A program made the position numbers and the translations under genes. The notes under the pieces are model-generated. The model was not told the origin of the DNA and did no database searches. It saw nothing but the letters and a program-made list of their open reading frames with translations. From NCBI GenBank assembly GCA_900128585.1, contig LT642187.1:8164-32357 (forward strand): a DNA stretch of 24,194 bases. The letters run 5' to 3'. Source of the DNA: Stramenopiles sp. TOSAG23-3. Taxonomy: Eukaryota; Sar. This document shows, piece by piece, positions 8,925-18,613 of the stretch (positions within the stretch are counted from its first letter, which is position 1; each line of letters begins with the position of its first letter).

Positions 8925-10001
8925 ATGTTGTTTCAATACTATTTTGTGCCATTGTTCTTCGCCCTAGCTTCGTGCGAAGCTGCGTCGTCAAGAATTGTCA
9001 GCGGGACTGCCCCATTTCGCTACGAGTACCAGGAAGATTATCTGGAAATTCCTGAACAGGTTAAGAACAACCTTCTAAATGGTCATGGGTTAACCAAAGA
9101 CAAAGATGGCAATGTTTACTTTACGTTCCAACCCATGAACGTCGCGAGCACGACCCAAGTTTTAGTTCGCTTCAAGAAAGATGGGGGGCAGTACGTTGGA
9201 GAAGCGATAGGGGATCCTGCGCTGGCTAGCGGTGTTCCTCACGGTCTACGAATTGAGCACGGGGCAGACGCGAGCGATACGTTCTTGTATCATGCCAACA
9301 ATGATGCGACTATTTTTAAGACGACATTGGAAGGGGAAATCGTTTGGAAACGCAACCTTTCCGCGTGGGAACAAGAACGACCTGATTTCTGGCCATTGAA
9401 ACCCACGGACTCTGTCGTAATCCCTAATTCAAATATCCTGTTGGTTGCGGATGGTTATGGATCCGACTACGTACATAGGTTTAACACCCTGACAGGGGCA
9501 TACATCGAAGGGAAAAGTTTCGGCGGGAAAGGCAACAGCAGTTCTGACCCGGTTCGGTTCAACACACCGCATGGAATTGCAATCGATGAGGAGAACAAAT
9601 GGATTGTCGTCAGTGACCGAAGCAATAACAGGATTGTTTATTTGACCTACGATGGGAAGTACGTAAAATCGCACAAACTTCAAACCGAGGGCTTAAGTCT
9701 TCCGTGCAATGAACACTTCCTGGAACACTCCGTTGTTGGTGCACAGGTTTCCATCGTTCCCTCTTTAGGCGAAACCTACCAGAATATGGTCGCTGGAAGT
9801 GCAGGAATCTACGGGCCAGACGGCTTGCTTAGTGTTATTGAAGTCGCCAAGCACTTAGGCCATCTTGGCCATCAACACCCCCATGATGCGCTTCTAACCG
9901 CAGATGGCGATGCATTCGTTTGCTGTTGGTCTGGACCACCCACGAAAGGGTTAGGTCCTGCGAAAGGGACCATTTCCTTTTGGAAACGTTTGCATGATTA
10001 A
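8925..10001 (+). CDS. secreted NHL-type beta-propeller protein, PAL-like
   Basis: A 358-residue protein with a hydrophobic N-terminus (LFQYYFVPLFFALASCEA) that looks like a cleaved signal peptide. Repeated NHL-style blades follow: NGHGLTKDKDGNVYFTF (52-68), VPHGLRI (104-110), DGYGSDYVHRF (176-186), TPHGIAID (214-221), SDRSNNRIVYL (230-240) and HPHDALLTADGDAFVC (318-333). The His at blade-equivalent places (H54, H106, H216, H320) recalls the metal-binding histidines lining the channel of peptidyl-alpha-hydroxyglycine alpha-amidating lyase (PAL). The DGY and SDRxNNRI motifs also match that family. It lacks the monooxygenase half of bifunctional PAM. It is probably an extracellular or secretory-lumen enzyme or binding protein. 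Lyase activity is inference from family resemblance; a non-catalytic six-bladed propeller is the alternative. Confidence 0.8.
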   Translation: MLFQYYFVPLFFALASCEAASSRIVSGTAPFRYEYQEDYLEIPEQVKNNLLNGHGLTKDKDGNVYFTFQPMNVASTTQVLVRFKKDGGQYVGEAIGDPALASGVPHGLRIEHGADASDTFLYHANNDATIFKTTLEGEIVWKRNLSAWEQERPDFWPLKPTDSVVIPNSNILLVADGYGSDYVHRFNTLTGAYIEGKSFGGKGNSSSDPVRFNTPHGIAIDEENKWIVVSDRSNNRIVYLTYDGKYVKSHKLQTEGLSLPCNEHFLEHSVVGAQVSIVPSLGETYQNMVAGSAGIYGPDGLLSVIEVAKHLGHLGHQHPHDALLTADGDAFVCCWSGPPTKGLGPAKGTISFWKRLHD

Positions 10002-10806
10002 GAAAGAAACCAAAGAAGTGAGATGGAGAGAATACAATTTGACTGATGTTTTTTTTCTTCTTTCTTCTAGTTTGCCTTTCTCCATCGTCAATCACCATCC
10101 CCATGCCTTCTTAATGTGCTTTCTTTCTCTGTTAACACATTTCCATTTCTTCTTACGTATAATCATAGTAATAATAATAATATTTTATTTTAAATTTATT
10201 TAATAATAAATAATAATAATAATATAATATTAATAATAAAAAAAGAACAACAATATTATTATATTGTAATAATACTCCATACTCCTCTTCTTCTTCTTCT
10301 TCTTTTCTTCTCTCTCTTTTCTTCTTTTATTATTTTCTACTAATACTACTCTTTCTTCTCTCTTCTTCTTCTCTCTCCTTCTTTCTCCTCCTACTTCTTT
10401 TCTTTCTTCTTCTTCTTCTTCTACTAACTACTACTAAATAAAACACAAACACATCTCATCATTAATATATTATTGTACTACATAACTCATAACTTCTATC
10501 TTAACGATTTACGATTAACAACGAGGACATTTAAATAGAATAAAGAAGTAACAAGTAACGAAAAGGGATTCACGGGACAAAGAAGCGAAGATAAACACTT
10601 TGTTTCTCTTCCAAACGATTGTATGTATGATAGTTACGTAGTTGCTTATAACTATTTGTTCCCACCACGTCCCGCCATAGTACCCATGCCACCATGTTAC
10701 GAGTGAAGTGAGGTACTTTCTGCGTTGGGACACTTTATTTCTTTGTGTTTGTTTTGTGTTTGTATAAATACGTTTAATTAGGACTGGGGCTTTTGCGTCT
10801 AGCACA
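10002..10806. other. intergenic with AT-rich and CTT-rich tracts
   Basis: Has an ATAATA-rich block (about 10165-10270), then a strong polypyrimidine tract (about 10277-10430), then about 370 nt of ordinary AT-rich sequence before the kinase start. No RNA gene or convincing ORF was found. Confidence 0.6.
10277..10430. repeat. polypyrimidine tract (CTT/TCTC)
   Basis: Plus-strand C/T-rich low-complexity run upstream of the kinase gene, with CTTCTT arrays at both ends and a few A-containing breaks. Confidence 0.8.
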
Positions 10807-13800
10807 ATGTCCTCCCTGCTTGTCTCTTCAGCCCACAGTGACGACGAGGAGGCGAAGATTGACGAGGGTTCACCCGCTTCCCGCGGGTCACACAGCGCTG
10901 GTAACTCTGGGCGAAGTACGGGCAGAAGAAAGCGCTTCACGTTTGACGTGGTTGACTCTGCGTCGAATCGAAAGCTTGCAACGTTGAATCGACGGGCAAG
11001 CACGCCGACTCACACAATAACCCATTTCCCGTTTAAAAAGTTGGGTCAACCAATTGGCCAAGGTCGTTACGGAACTGTACATAAAGTAATTCGAGAGGAC
11101 ACGGGAAAGTTTTTGGCCGCGAAAATTTGCAGCGTAGAGGAAGTGCGAACCCCCAGCCCCTCAAGCGATCGTAGCAATAGTAAAAACCACCAGATCGTGA
11201 GTTCCTTGAAAAAGGAAGTGGCCATATTGTCTCAAATTTGTGCATTTTCTGCCGTCGGGGAATCGCCGAGCCACAGAGGGGTTTCGAGCGCCCAAAAAAG
11301 GCACGACCATATCATAGAGTTTATTGGGTACGAAAGGACGTTTGCGCGCTTTTCCCTGTTTTTTGAATTGATGCCAGGGGGTAGTTTGCGAAATTATTTG
11401 AACAAAAACGGCCCTTTAAACCCGGAAACAAAAGGCAAGAGCTTCATAAAGCAGCTGACGAGTGCAGTCGAATTCCTGCACGATGTTCACAACGTCGTGC
11501 ACCGGGACATAAAAGCTGCGAACCTCCTACTGGACTTGCACTTGAAGCATTTAAAAATATGTGACTTTGGAGAAGCCAAACGTTTGCATCAAGATTTGTC
11601 TGCACGTTCGGGGCGGTCGCTGAGTGGAAGCCCCTTGTGGATGGCCCCGGAAGTAATTCGGCAAGAAATCAAGGCTGACGACAATGTGGACGCATTGCCA
11701 GAAAACGCAGAGGCGTGGAAACGAGCCGATATTTGGAGCCTCGGGTGCACGTTGGTCGAGATGCTGACCGGGAAAGCACCGTGGGGCAACATGACCAGCG
11801 TCCCTGCAGCATTCTTGCACATTGCTTCGACGAACGAGGCGCCGCCCTTACCGAACGATTGTCCAGCAACGGCTAAAGCGTTTTTGAACGCATGCTGCGC
11901 CACCAATGCATCGGAGCGATTTGCGGCGAGGGAGCTGAAAGACCACTCCTACATAAAAGACACCACCGGTCACCAGAGGGCATTCGTCGCGCGCCCAACG
12001 TCACCGCTATCGATGCATGCCAGCACGGTGGCAGACGACGGTGGACCGGTGGGCATCGCTGAACCGGGAACTTTGAAACTGCACGATGCGGCCTCTCTAA
12101 AGCTGAGCAAAGCCTCGTTGACAGAACCAGATGACGCGTTTTCCGTCGAAACCGATGGCGTTGTGACAGCAGGGAACAGTTTAGACCTGGATGCAGATGC
12201 CGAAGACGACGAGTACTATTACCTGGAAACGGACGACGACGACAGTGCGGACGAATGGGGCGACATGCCGACACCCAGGCCTCTCATCCCGTCCCTTAAC
12301 AACGCCCATGCCTCCTCGCCGCCCCAGTTTGTCCCAACACTTGACATCAGACGAGCCTTGAGTGAGAACGCAAAGGACGAAATAAAAGATCCAAGGGCCC
12401 TTAAGGCATCAAAGCGCACGTTGGCCCAGAGTGCATTTTTGAAGAAAGCGTCCAAGCTCGGGGGTGGTGCCTGGAGAGGTTCCTCCAGGTCACGATCGTC
12501 GCCCGACAGCACAACGTCCGCTGCGTTATCGGAAGGTTCCGTGGCGTCCACTAGTGCAGGAAACAGCCGTGGCTACAGCACGCGGGGCGGCGCGAAAAGC
12601 GTTTCCCCCCCAAAGGAGGACGAAGCGGATTATAAGCTCTTAAAATCTGAGAAGTTCGCCCGGTTGAATATTCGCATTGTAACTCAAGAAGAGGCCCCCG
12701 TGGGGAAAGATAGGTCACGACGAAGGTCGGACTCGAACGTTTCGTCATGTAGGCTTGACGACGGGTTAGAATTGCAAAGTGATGGCTTGGACGGGGGCCT
12801 AAGCGAGGCATCCAACGACAAGGCAAGCCCGGATGAGAAGGCTAAAACCCTTTCCCCCATGTCATCCAAGCGACGTCGCCACACGTGGGGCACGCATGAC
12901 GAAGCGATAGAGCAGAACTCGATCAGGCAGATTCGACAGGAAGCCCGCCGCGACAGTGGAAACAACATGCGGGTAATGAATTTTAGCAGTGCTTCGGAGC
13001 GCGACGAAGCGTACAACAGCGCAAGCGGGGGGTACGGGAGCGACACATACTACAGCAGCGACGGAGGGTCAAGCTTGTCGTCTGCACGGTCGAGCCACAG
13101 CTCGTTCGGGACGCCTCGTGGAAGCATTGTGCACATCAAACCCGGCGAGTCGACGCTCGGGGTGCCCGTGCTGAGCTTGGACAAAACGCCCCGGTGGTAC
13201 AACCAGGCCCGGCCCACGAGCCCGGGTCGCATGACAACGTCGGGCAGCGACGATGATTCTTTGTTTGGCGCGTTCAGTGCCCGGAGCGTCACCAGCCAAG
13301 ATGGCAACGAGACCGGGGAGGAGAGCAAACGGCATAGCATAAACGAGCTGTCGCCTTTGGCCGGGCGTGGGAACGCTCGAACGTTTTTTGATGAAGCGTT
13401 AAGCCTCAGGGCGAACACACGGTCGTTGTCGCCACTGCAAAACAGCACGAAACAATTGACAGGCATGTTGGCAACATCGCCCCCGCACCCAGAAGAGGTC
13501 GAAGGCAGCGGGTCTAATAGAGCGTTTCCGGTCGCAACCGAAGCAGTATTATACCGCCGTCCAAGCAAGTTCAAAAAGAAAAAGAAGAAGAGTAAGAAGT
13601 CAAAGCATTCGAAACAAAAGCGTCAAACGGCGGGCAAGGCCGTAGCGGTGCGCGAAGATATCGTGCCGAAAAAGTACCAAGATATGCTCACCCTGTGGCT
13701 CGCCGCGGCAAGGTATCGACGGTGGGAAACCGACCACGGCAAATCATGGGAGGAGTGGTTGGCAAAGACCAAGACCGTCGAGTACGAAACCTGGGAAAAG

Positions 13801-14784
13801 GAGCACGGGGAAAGTTACCGTGCTTGGCAGCATTGGGAGGACGAACACGGTGAGGCGTGGCGCAAATGGTGCGAAGAGTTCCCGGACGATGGGGAAGACG
13901 AGAATGCCATTGGGGAAGTCCAGGACATTGAAATGGTTGACTACTATGCTGAAGGGTACGAGGGCAGCGATGTGACCAACGACCCGAGTGTGGCGTACGG
14001 GGCAGACTACGCGGAAGAGATCGACGATGAAAGTTTCCCGGGCTACTACTACGACGAGGAGGGAAACTATGTGTACGACGATTGGGAGGAGGAAACGATT
14101 GGAAATTTTTGGGTGTACCCCATGGAGGCATACGACGGTTCCTCTGAGCAGGAACTGTCGTTTGGTCTGGACGATTGGATCTGGGTGCTACGTAGCAACG
14201 AGACTGAGGACGAGAACGAGGAATGGAACGGGTGGTGGGAAGGTATAAACAACACGACTGGCGACCATGGGTGGTTTCCGGCAACGTTCGTTTCGTGGGA
14301 GGGCGTGTACTACGATGTGGAGGACGAGTTTCACGCGCTTCCTGAGGGTGTGGAGGAGTACGAGCTTGAGACCGATGCAGACGAGGAATGGTGGACACAG
14401 AGTCGCTACCTCTTCCAATGCATCGCGTCCGGGGAGACGGATTGGATACGATGGTTCCTCGACGGGAAGGGGGAGAGCGGCACGAGGCACATTAATATAA
14501 ACAGCGTCGACGAGTATGGGAACACTCCCCTTATCTACGCAGGGGTCTGCGGTTCGAAGAAAATCGTGAAGATGTTGCTCCGTCGAGATGCCGACGTGGA
14601 CCGCCAGAATTACGAGGGGTTTACGGTACTCCACGCCTGTTTTTCGAACGGGCACAGCAAACTTGGAAAGTATTTAATAAAGAAGGGCGCGGATCCACTG
14701 ATTACAGATTTTCAAGGCAGGACGTGCCATGATGTGTTTGTCGATGAGGTGGAAGGGGATTGCGCCGTGGTCGACGGTAGGTAA
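10807..14784 (+). CDS. STE/MAP3K-like protein kinase with W-rich repeats, SH3 and ankyrin repeats
   Basis: A single-exon ORF of 1325 residues. The kinase domain covers about residues 75-383 and looks active: glycine loop GQGRYGTV (84-91), Lys106 (AAK), Glu137, VHRDIKAAN (231-239) with Asp234, CDFG with Asp253, and APE ending at 282. The P-loop and H-R-D-I-K-A-A-N resemble STE11/MAP3K enzymes. Inserts occur before and after helix C (about 112-130 and 147-165). A Ser/Asp-rich, probably disordered middle (about 390-920) follows, then a Lys-rich patch (about 921-945) that could be a nuclear signal. Next come three W-rich repeats (about 970-1027), an acidic Y/D/E segment, an SH3-like domain (about 1112-1166; WIWVLR, WWEG, GWFPATFV) and two to three ankyrin repeats (about 1200-1312; EYGNTPLIYA, EGFTVLHACF). 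The partner and pathway are unknown; the C-terminal domains should recruit substrates. Confidence 0.88.
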   Translation: MSSLLVSSAHSDDEEAKIDEGSPASRGSHSAGNSGRSTGRRKRFTFDVVDSASNRKLATLNRRASTPTHTITHFPFKKLGQPIGQGRYGTVHKVIREDTGKFLAAKICSVEEVRTPSPSSDRSNSKNHQIVSSLKKEVAILSQICAFSAVGESPSHRGVSSAQKRHDHIIEFIGYERTFARFSLFFELMPGGSLRNYLNKNGPLNPETKGKSFIKQLTSAVEFLHDVHNVVHRDIKAANLLLDLHLKHLKICDFGEAKRLHQDLSARSGRSLSGSPLWMAPEVIRQEIKADDNVDALPENAEAWKRADIWSLGCTLVEMLTGKAPWGNMTSVPAAFLHIASTNEAPPLPNDCPATAKAFLNACCATNASERFAARELKDHSYIKDTTGHQRAFVARPTSPLSMHASTVADDGGPVGIAEPGTLKLHDAASLKLSKASLTEPDDAFSVETDGVVTAGNSLDLDADAEDDEYYYLETDDDDSADEWGDMPTPRPLIPSLNNAHASSPPQFVPTLDIRRALSENAKDEIKDPRALKASKRTLAQSAFLKKASKLGGGAWRGSSRSRSSPDSTTSAALSEGSVASTSAGNSRGYSTRGGAKSVSPPKEDEADYKLLKSEKFARLNIRIVTQEEAPVGKDRSRRRSDSNVSSCRLDDGLELQSDGLDGGLSEASNDKASPDEKAKTLSPMSSKRRRHTWGTHDEAIEQNSIRQIRQEARRDSGNNMRVMNFSSASERDEAYNSASGGYGSDTYYSSDGGSSLSSARSSHSSFGTPRGSIVHIKPGESTLGVPVLSLDKTPRWYNQARPTSPGRMTTSGSDDDSLFGAFSARSVTSQDGNETGEESKRHSINELSPLAGRGNARTFFDEALSLRANTRSLSPLQNSTKQLTGMLATSPPHPEEVEGSGSNRAFPVATEAVLYRRPSKFKKKKKKSKKSKHSKQKRQTAGKAVAVREDIVPKKYQDMLTLWLAAARYRRWETDHGKSWEEWLAKTKTVEYETWEKEHGESYRAWQHWEDEHGEAWRKWCEEFPDDGEDENAIGEVQDIEMVDYYAEGYEGSDVTNDPSVAYGADYAEEIDDESFPGYYYDEEGNYVYDDWEEETIGNFWVYPMEAYDGSSEQELSFGLDDWIWVLRSNETEDENEEWNGWWEGINNTTGDHGWFPATFVSWEGVYYDVEDEFHALPEGVEEYELETDADEEWWTQSRYLFQCIASGETDWIRWFLDGKGESGTRHININSVDEYGNTPLIYAGVCGSKKIVKMLLRRDADVDRQNYEGFTVLHACFSNGHSKLGKYLIKKGADPLITDFQGRTCHDVFVDEVEGDCAVVDGR
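13714..13890 (+). repeat. coded W-E-x-E-H-G-E-type tandem repeat
   Basis: Three degenerate peptide units inside the kinase protein: YRRWETDHGKSWEEW, YETWEKEHGESYRAW and WEDEHGEAWRKW. Each has an aromatic/Trp start, an acidic-His-Gly turn and a closing Trp about ten residues later. I do not know a named domain that matches it. Confidence 0.75.
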
Positions 14785-15111
14785 AAGCGTAAGAATTTTA
14801 TAGATTCTGAAGAAGTAAGATAGGCACGTAACTTATACACACACAAAAGCGCGGGTAGGTTTACACGTAGTAAATCGTGTTTTCCACTCCAGCTGGGTAT
14901 TTGCTTATATGTAAAAAAAAATGTAAAAAAAAAACAAATTATATATTTGCTTGTATGTAATATGGTCACAATCTGAGATTTCGAAGAATCAATGACTGAT
15001 ATTATGCGAGCGTCTTAAAGCATACTATTATTAATATGTTTTTTTTGTTTGTAATAAGGTACTACTGCGATGTACTCTTCTCGTCGTTTGCGTTGCAAGC
15101 CCCAAACCTTC
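14785..15111. other. convergent intergenic region
   Basis: AT-rich gap between the 3' ends of the kinase gene (+) and the PX gene (-). It carries two related stretches, TTTGCTTATATGTAA (about 14899) and TTTGCTTGTATGTAA (about 14946), separated by A-runs. It should hold both polyadenylation regions; no clear signal was picked. Confidence 0.5.
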
Positions 15112-15582
15112 TCAACCGTTCACGGAGTCCCTCCTCCCAATTTTGTCCAACAACCGGTTGTTCTTAATAATAGGATCGGAGTCTGAGAAAAAATTAAAAA
15201 TGCAGTCCTTTAATGGTTTCGAACGGGGCAGGTTGCTACTCAACAGCATCTGCAAATATATTTCTAGCTGCGCTCTCCGTTTCTCCACAAAGTGTGGCGT
15301 TCGGTTTCCAAACCATTTCTTCTTTGGGAACCGCAGCACTTCTAACAAGGTTGGTGCTATTCTACCCAAATCCGTATGGAATTGTTTGATCGAGGAATAT
15401 CGCCTAAAGACGGTCCATGTATCGGAACCGTTCGCTACAACAATTTTGTACGCGGCGAAGTTGTCTGCAATTAGGGTTGCTTCTGGAATTTTTATTTGCA
15501 ACATTGCGTATTCGTGGAGCCCATTCCCTTCTGTTTCTCCACCACCACCACCACGCGTTCCTTCGCCGGCCAACGATGCCAT
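15112..15582 (-). CDS. small PX-domain (phosphoinositide-binding) protein
   Basis: A 156-residue protein that is almost entirely one PX domain, like a small SNX3-type sorting nexin. Visible hallmarks are the YKIVV strand, WTVFRRYSSI with Arg60-Arg61-Tyr62-Ser63 (the canonical 3-phosphate-binding RRYS), FPKKKWFGN (85-93), the basic membrane loop, and FVEKRRAQLEIYL (98-110) at the start of the last helices. PX domains of this form usually bind PI3P on endosomes. A glycine-rich leader (about 8-20) precedes the domain, and there is no BAR or other partner domain. I chose the ATG at 15582 (CAAATGGCA context) since the few codons before it lack an earlier ATG. It points away from the EF-hand gene and toward the kinase gene. 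Confidence 0.87.
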   Translation of the reverse strand: MASLAGEGTRGGGGGETEGNGLHEYAMLQIKIPEATLIADNFAAYKIVVANGSDTWTVFRRYSSIKQFHTDLGRIAPTLLEVLRFPKKKWFGNRTPHFVEKRRAQLEIYLQMLLSSNLPRSKPLKDCIFNFFSDSDPIIKNNRLLDKIGRRDSVNG

Positions 15583-15728
15583 TTGAAAACACAAACAAAC
15601 GTATATTTATTTATATGTATTCACAAACAACACAGCAAACACGTTCGATGTTTACAAAAGTTCCTATCTAAAAACACATCCATCTCTTCTTCTATCTATC
15701 TCCTTTCTTGCTCTTCGCATTGTAAGTG

Positions 15729-15756
15729 TTTTGCATTTTGCATTTTGCATTTTGCA
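15729..15756. repeat. TTTTGCA heptamer, 4 tandem copies
   Basis: Four exact 7-bp units in the divergent intergenic region, about 150 nt upstream of the PX start. Confidence 0.9.
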
Positions 15757-16237
15757 TTCAAAAACCACTCCCCTTTGTCCTCTGTGCGAATGGGATCTTT
15801 TTCTTCTTCTTTTCCCAATACTATTGCCATCTTATTTAATAGATCCAAATGTATACAATTTTCTAATAGAATAGTATCATACTTAAAGAATTTAATACTC
15901 TACGACGTATTGTATTTAATTATGTAAACTTTGCTATCAAATATTAAATAGAAATATTTATCTTTTTCTAAAGTTTTTAAGGAGGCCTATACTGTGATTA
16001 TGTAATTGAGTTTTTTTCATTGTATTGATATGTATTTATGTACATATATTTTAGGTTAAGGAATATATTGTAAAACTAAAATACTTTTTTATTTATTTTT
16101 TATTTTTTATTCGTTGAAGAAATCTGAAATCTCTCATTTTATATTTACATATAGAAATAGTATTAGAACGAAAGAAAGAAAGAAAAGAAACACGACCTTC
16201 CATTTGTATGTCGATTCCCCGATTATCAAGTTATCAA

Positions 16238-16252
16238 GTTGCATTATGCAAC
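16238..16252. promoter_or_regulatory. 15-bp palindrome GTTGCAT-T-ATGCAAC
   Basis: Two 7-bp arms around one central T, about 155 nt upstream of the EF-hand gene start. It has the dyad form of a dimeric transcription-factor site, for example bZIP-like. No second copy was noticed, so function is a guess. Confidence 0.35.
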
Positions 16253-16407
16253 GTCGTATTTGCGTGTAAACGTTTAGAGTTTTGATCAGCGGAACGTTTG
16301 TGTGTTTGAATCACACGCGGCAAGAGATAGATTGCAATTGTGTGCTTTTCTTGTGATTGTGATTGTTTGGTTTGCAGTACTTGTACTGTGCGGGATCAAC
16401 GTCCATC

Positions 16408-18184
16408 ATGGCAACGATAGGGCATCAGAAACGAATGAATACGGCGACGGCATTGTTGTACAGAGAACAGCGTGCGAAGAAGAAAGCAACGATGAAAAAA
16501 CTTGCCCAAGTAAGGCAAAAGGTGACGTACCAGGCTCGAAAGAAATCGAGGCAAAAGTTAGCCCATCACCGAAAAACGCTGAACTGGAACGTAGATACCA
16601 TCATACAGGTCATACGGGACAAAATATTGGGACGAATTCGACGGGCCGAAGAACGAAATGTCGTGGCGTACAAGCTGCTGGAGTGCCCTGTCCAGGGAAT
16701 AAATAGGGCACACTTAAAAGACGTCCTAAAGCGCCGCTTCGACCTCAAGCTGACGACGGACGAAGTGAATGCCTTGTTCATGCGGTTTGACACGGATAAC
16801 AGATGGGCTCTTGCCGCCGGATTACTCAGCTGGGGGGCCACCGCTGACGAAAAACGCCCTGTCGTATGTGGCGAAGAAGACTGCGTTCCTTCCAGACCAA
16901 ATGTGTTTTCCGCGTCATTTAGACGGTGAATACCGGCCCAAGCTGAAAGATATAGAGCGCCAGATACGGGAAAAAATTGAAGCCCGGACCAAGGATCCGT
17001 CGTCGCAATACCGTTTAGCATTCCAAATGTTTGGGAGAACAAACCGAATTACAAGGAAACGATTTTCTAGGAGACTCCAGCGGTGGGGAATTTTTCTCAA
17101 GCCTTTGGAGCTGGAAGCGCTCTTTCAGTGCTACGACGACGACAATTCCGGGTACATAGAATTTGACGAGTTGGTCAACAGTGTCCTGAAGCAAGACTAC
17201 CCAAACAAAGGGCCGTGGTTTTGGGAACGAGCAAAATTGTACGAGCGAAAGGCCTTGGCCCAAAAATACGGTGTGCCACCGAACATGCTGGATGCGCATT
17301 TAGCGAGAAAAGGCCTTCTCACCCGGCAGCAGGAAAAAAAGGCAAATCTGCAACGGTTCAAAGGTGCAAAACAGGGCGATGGTCGGCTGAGACTTAACGA
17401 TGACTTGGCACTGACAGGAACACAAATTCAGTCCCCCCCTCGTGCCATTGGGACAGAAGAGGGGGAGGCAGGGAGTACCATCGACCAGATTACGCCAGAG
17501 TCGTGGGGGTTTCTAACCGAAGATGAGGCACCAACGATCGGCATGATAGAAGAGGGGTGGGGCGAGAAAGGGTGGGACGATGGCGACAGTGCGAAACCGT
17601 TGGTAAAGACTAGAAAATGGGTAAGTTCGGCGGCAATGAACACCCGGAATTTAAAAACAGCACCGTCTCGGGGAACGAGAAAGTTTTTAAAGTCCCAGCA
17701 TAAACGAACTAATTATACGAAAGAAAAAGATCCATTCTTATGGAAATACAAAGAATTCGTCCCAGAAGTGCGGCGATCGATCATGCCGGGCGGAAACTAT
17801 TCACGGTGGAGACAGCCCCCCGGAAGGGCAGACCAGGGACTGATGGTGCACGGCACTCGCTCCGGCATGATCCCTGTTTCACCCGTCAAAGCCCAGACAC
17901 CGTCCCATTTACGATCGCGGCATAGCAACGCGCGGACCGATCGACACAAGGGGCGTCGCCCGAAAACAACCCCACACTTGAACGCGTCCCGGCAAAGCCG
18001 CAAGGGCAGCACTGGCAGGAGTAAACAAATGAACAAAAGTGCAAGCTTTGCGAAAGCATTGAACGACGCGTTAAAAATTGCAGCCACGAATGATGCCGAA
18101 CGTCGACAATACAGCACCATGTTGGCATCGGCTGGAGCAGCAAATCCACAATTCGCACGAACAAATCGTTTTATTGCTTGTTGA
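16408..18184 (+). CDS. EF-hand calcium-binding protein with a +1 frame break
   Basis: ATG at 16408 has a good context (CATCATGGCA). The first 131 codons end in FDTDN at 16800. Reading then has to skip A16801 and continue at GAT (16802) to the stop at 18184, giving about 591 residues. The joined reading completes an EF-hand loop beginning D-T-D-N-D-G (128-133), while the unshifted frame gives unrelated sequence and stops at 16929. A second, fully canonical loop DDDNSGYIEFDE lies at 243-254 (17135-17170), preceded by a degenerate partner hand (about 205-235). The N-terminus (about 1-60) is Lys/Arg-rich and probably helical. The C-terminal 300 residues are basic, Ser/Thr-rich and unrecognised. 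Likely a calcium-responsive structural or regulatory protein. The break may be an assembly error, an allele or real frameshifting. Confidence 0.78.
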
Positions 18185-18613
18185 GCTTGTTAATTAGTAA
18201 ATAAAAAAGTCAGTACTTTTTGTTGAATGGTTTAGTTGATAGTAGTTATAGTAGGTATAATGGTATAATTTTACCTAAAAAAATATACCAAGAATTATAT
18301 TTTTTAATAAGTAAATTATATTATAATAATTTTACAATCACCCACCCACCACTGTTGTTATCCGTTACACCTTCTTCTTCTCTTTTCTTCTTTCAAAATA
18401 ATAATATTATTTTTTTTTATTATGTTTTTTTTATTATTAATTAATTTTATATAATTATATATTAATATAATATTTTATTGCGATCTTTTATTGCGATCTG
18501 TTTTACACATTGCAAAGCGGAAATTGCACATGAAGCCAGATAATTGCACTTGAGGAAAGTGTCTTTTCACCAGCTTTTGTTATCTTTGGATTGTTTAATC
18601 ATTGTGCGCATCA
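18185..18613. other. intergenic, very AT-rich
   Basis: Holds an AATAAA at 18200-18205 just after the EF-hand stop, a pyrimidine patch near 18370-18390, and an AT-only stretch near 18395-18475. It also has two tandem copies of TTTTATTGCGATC (18473-18485 and 18486-18498). No gene seen. Confidence 0.6.
18200..18205 (+). terminator. possible polyadenylation signal AATAAA
   Basis: The hexamer begins about 16 nt after the EF-hand stop codon. It is suggestive but close, and in AT-rich sequence. Confidence 0.3.

Larger units (their letters stand above)
15583..16407. other. divergent intergenic region between the PX and EF-hand genes
   Basis: Should hold both promoters. Low-complexity parts include TTTTGCA four times (15729-15756) and A/T-rich sequence to about 16180. 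A GAAAGAAA stretch lies near 16170-16190. A near-perfect palindrome sits at 16238-16252. No ORF in it is convincing. Confidence 0.6.

Noticed and set aside
15143-15586. 147-residue plus-strand ORF
   Set aside because: Antisense shadow of the PX gene, whose minus-strand reading has clear RRYS and FPKKKW motifs.
15496-15927. 143-residue plus-strand ORF in the divergent region
   Set aside because: Composed of AT-rich and heptamer-repeat sequence, with no domain and overlapping the PX start.
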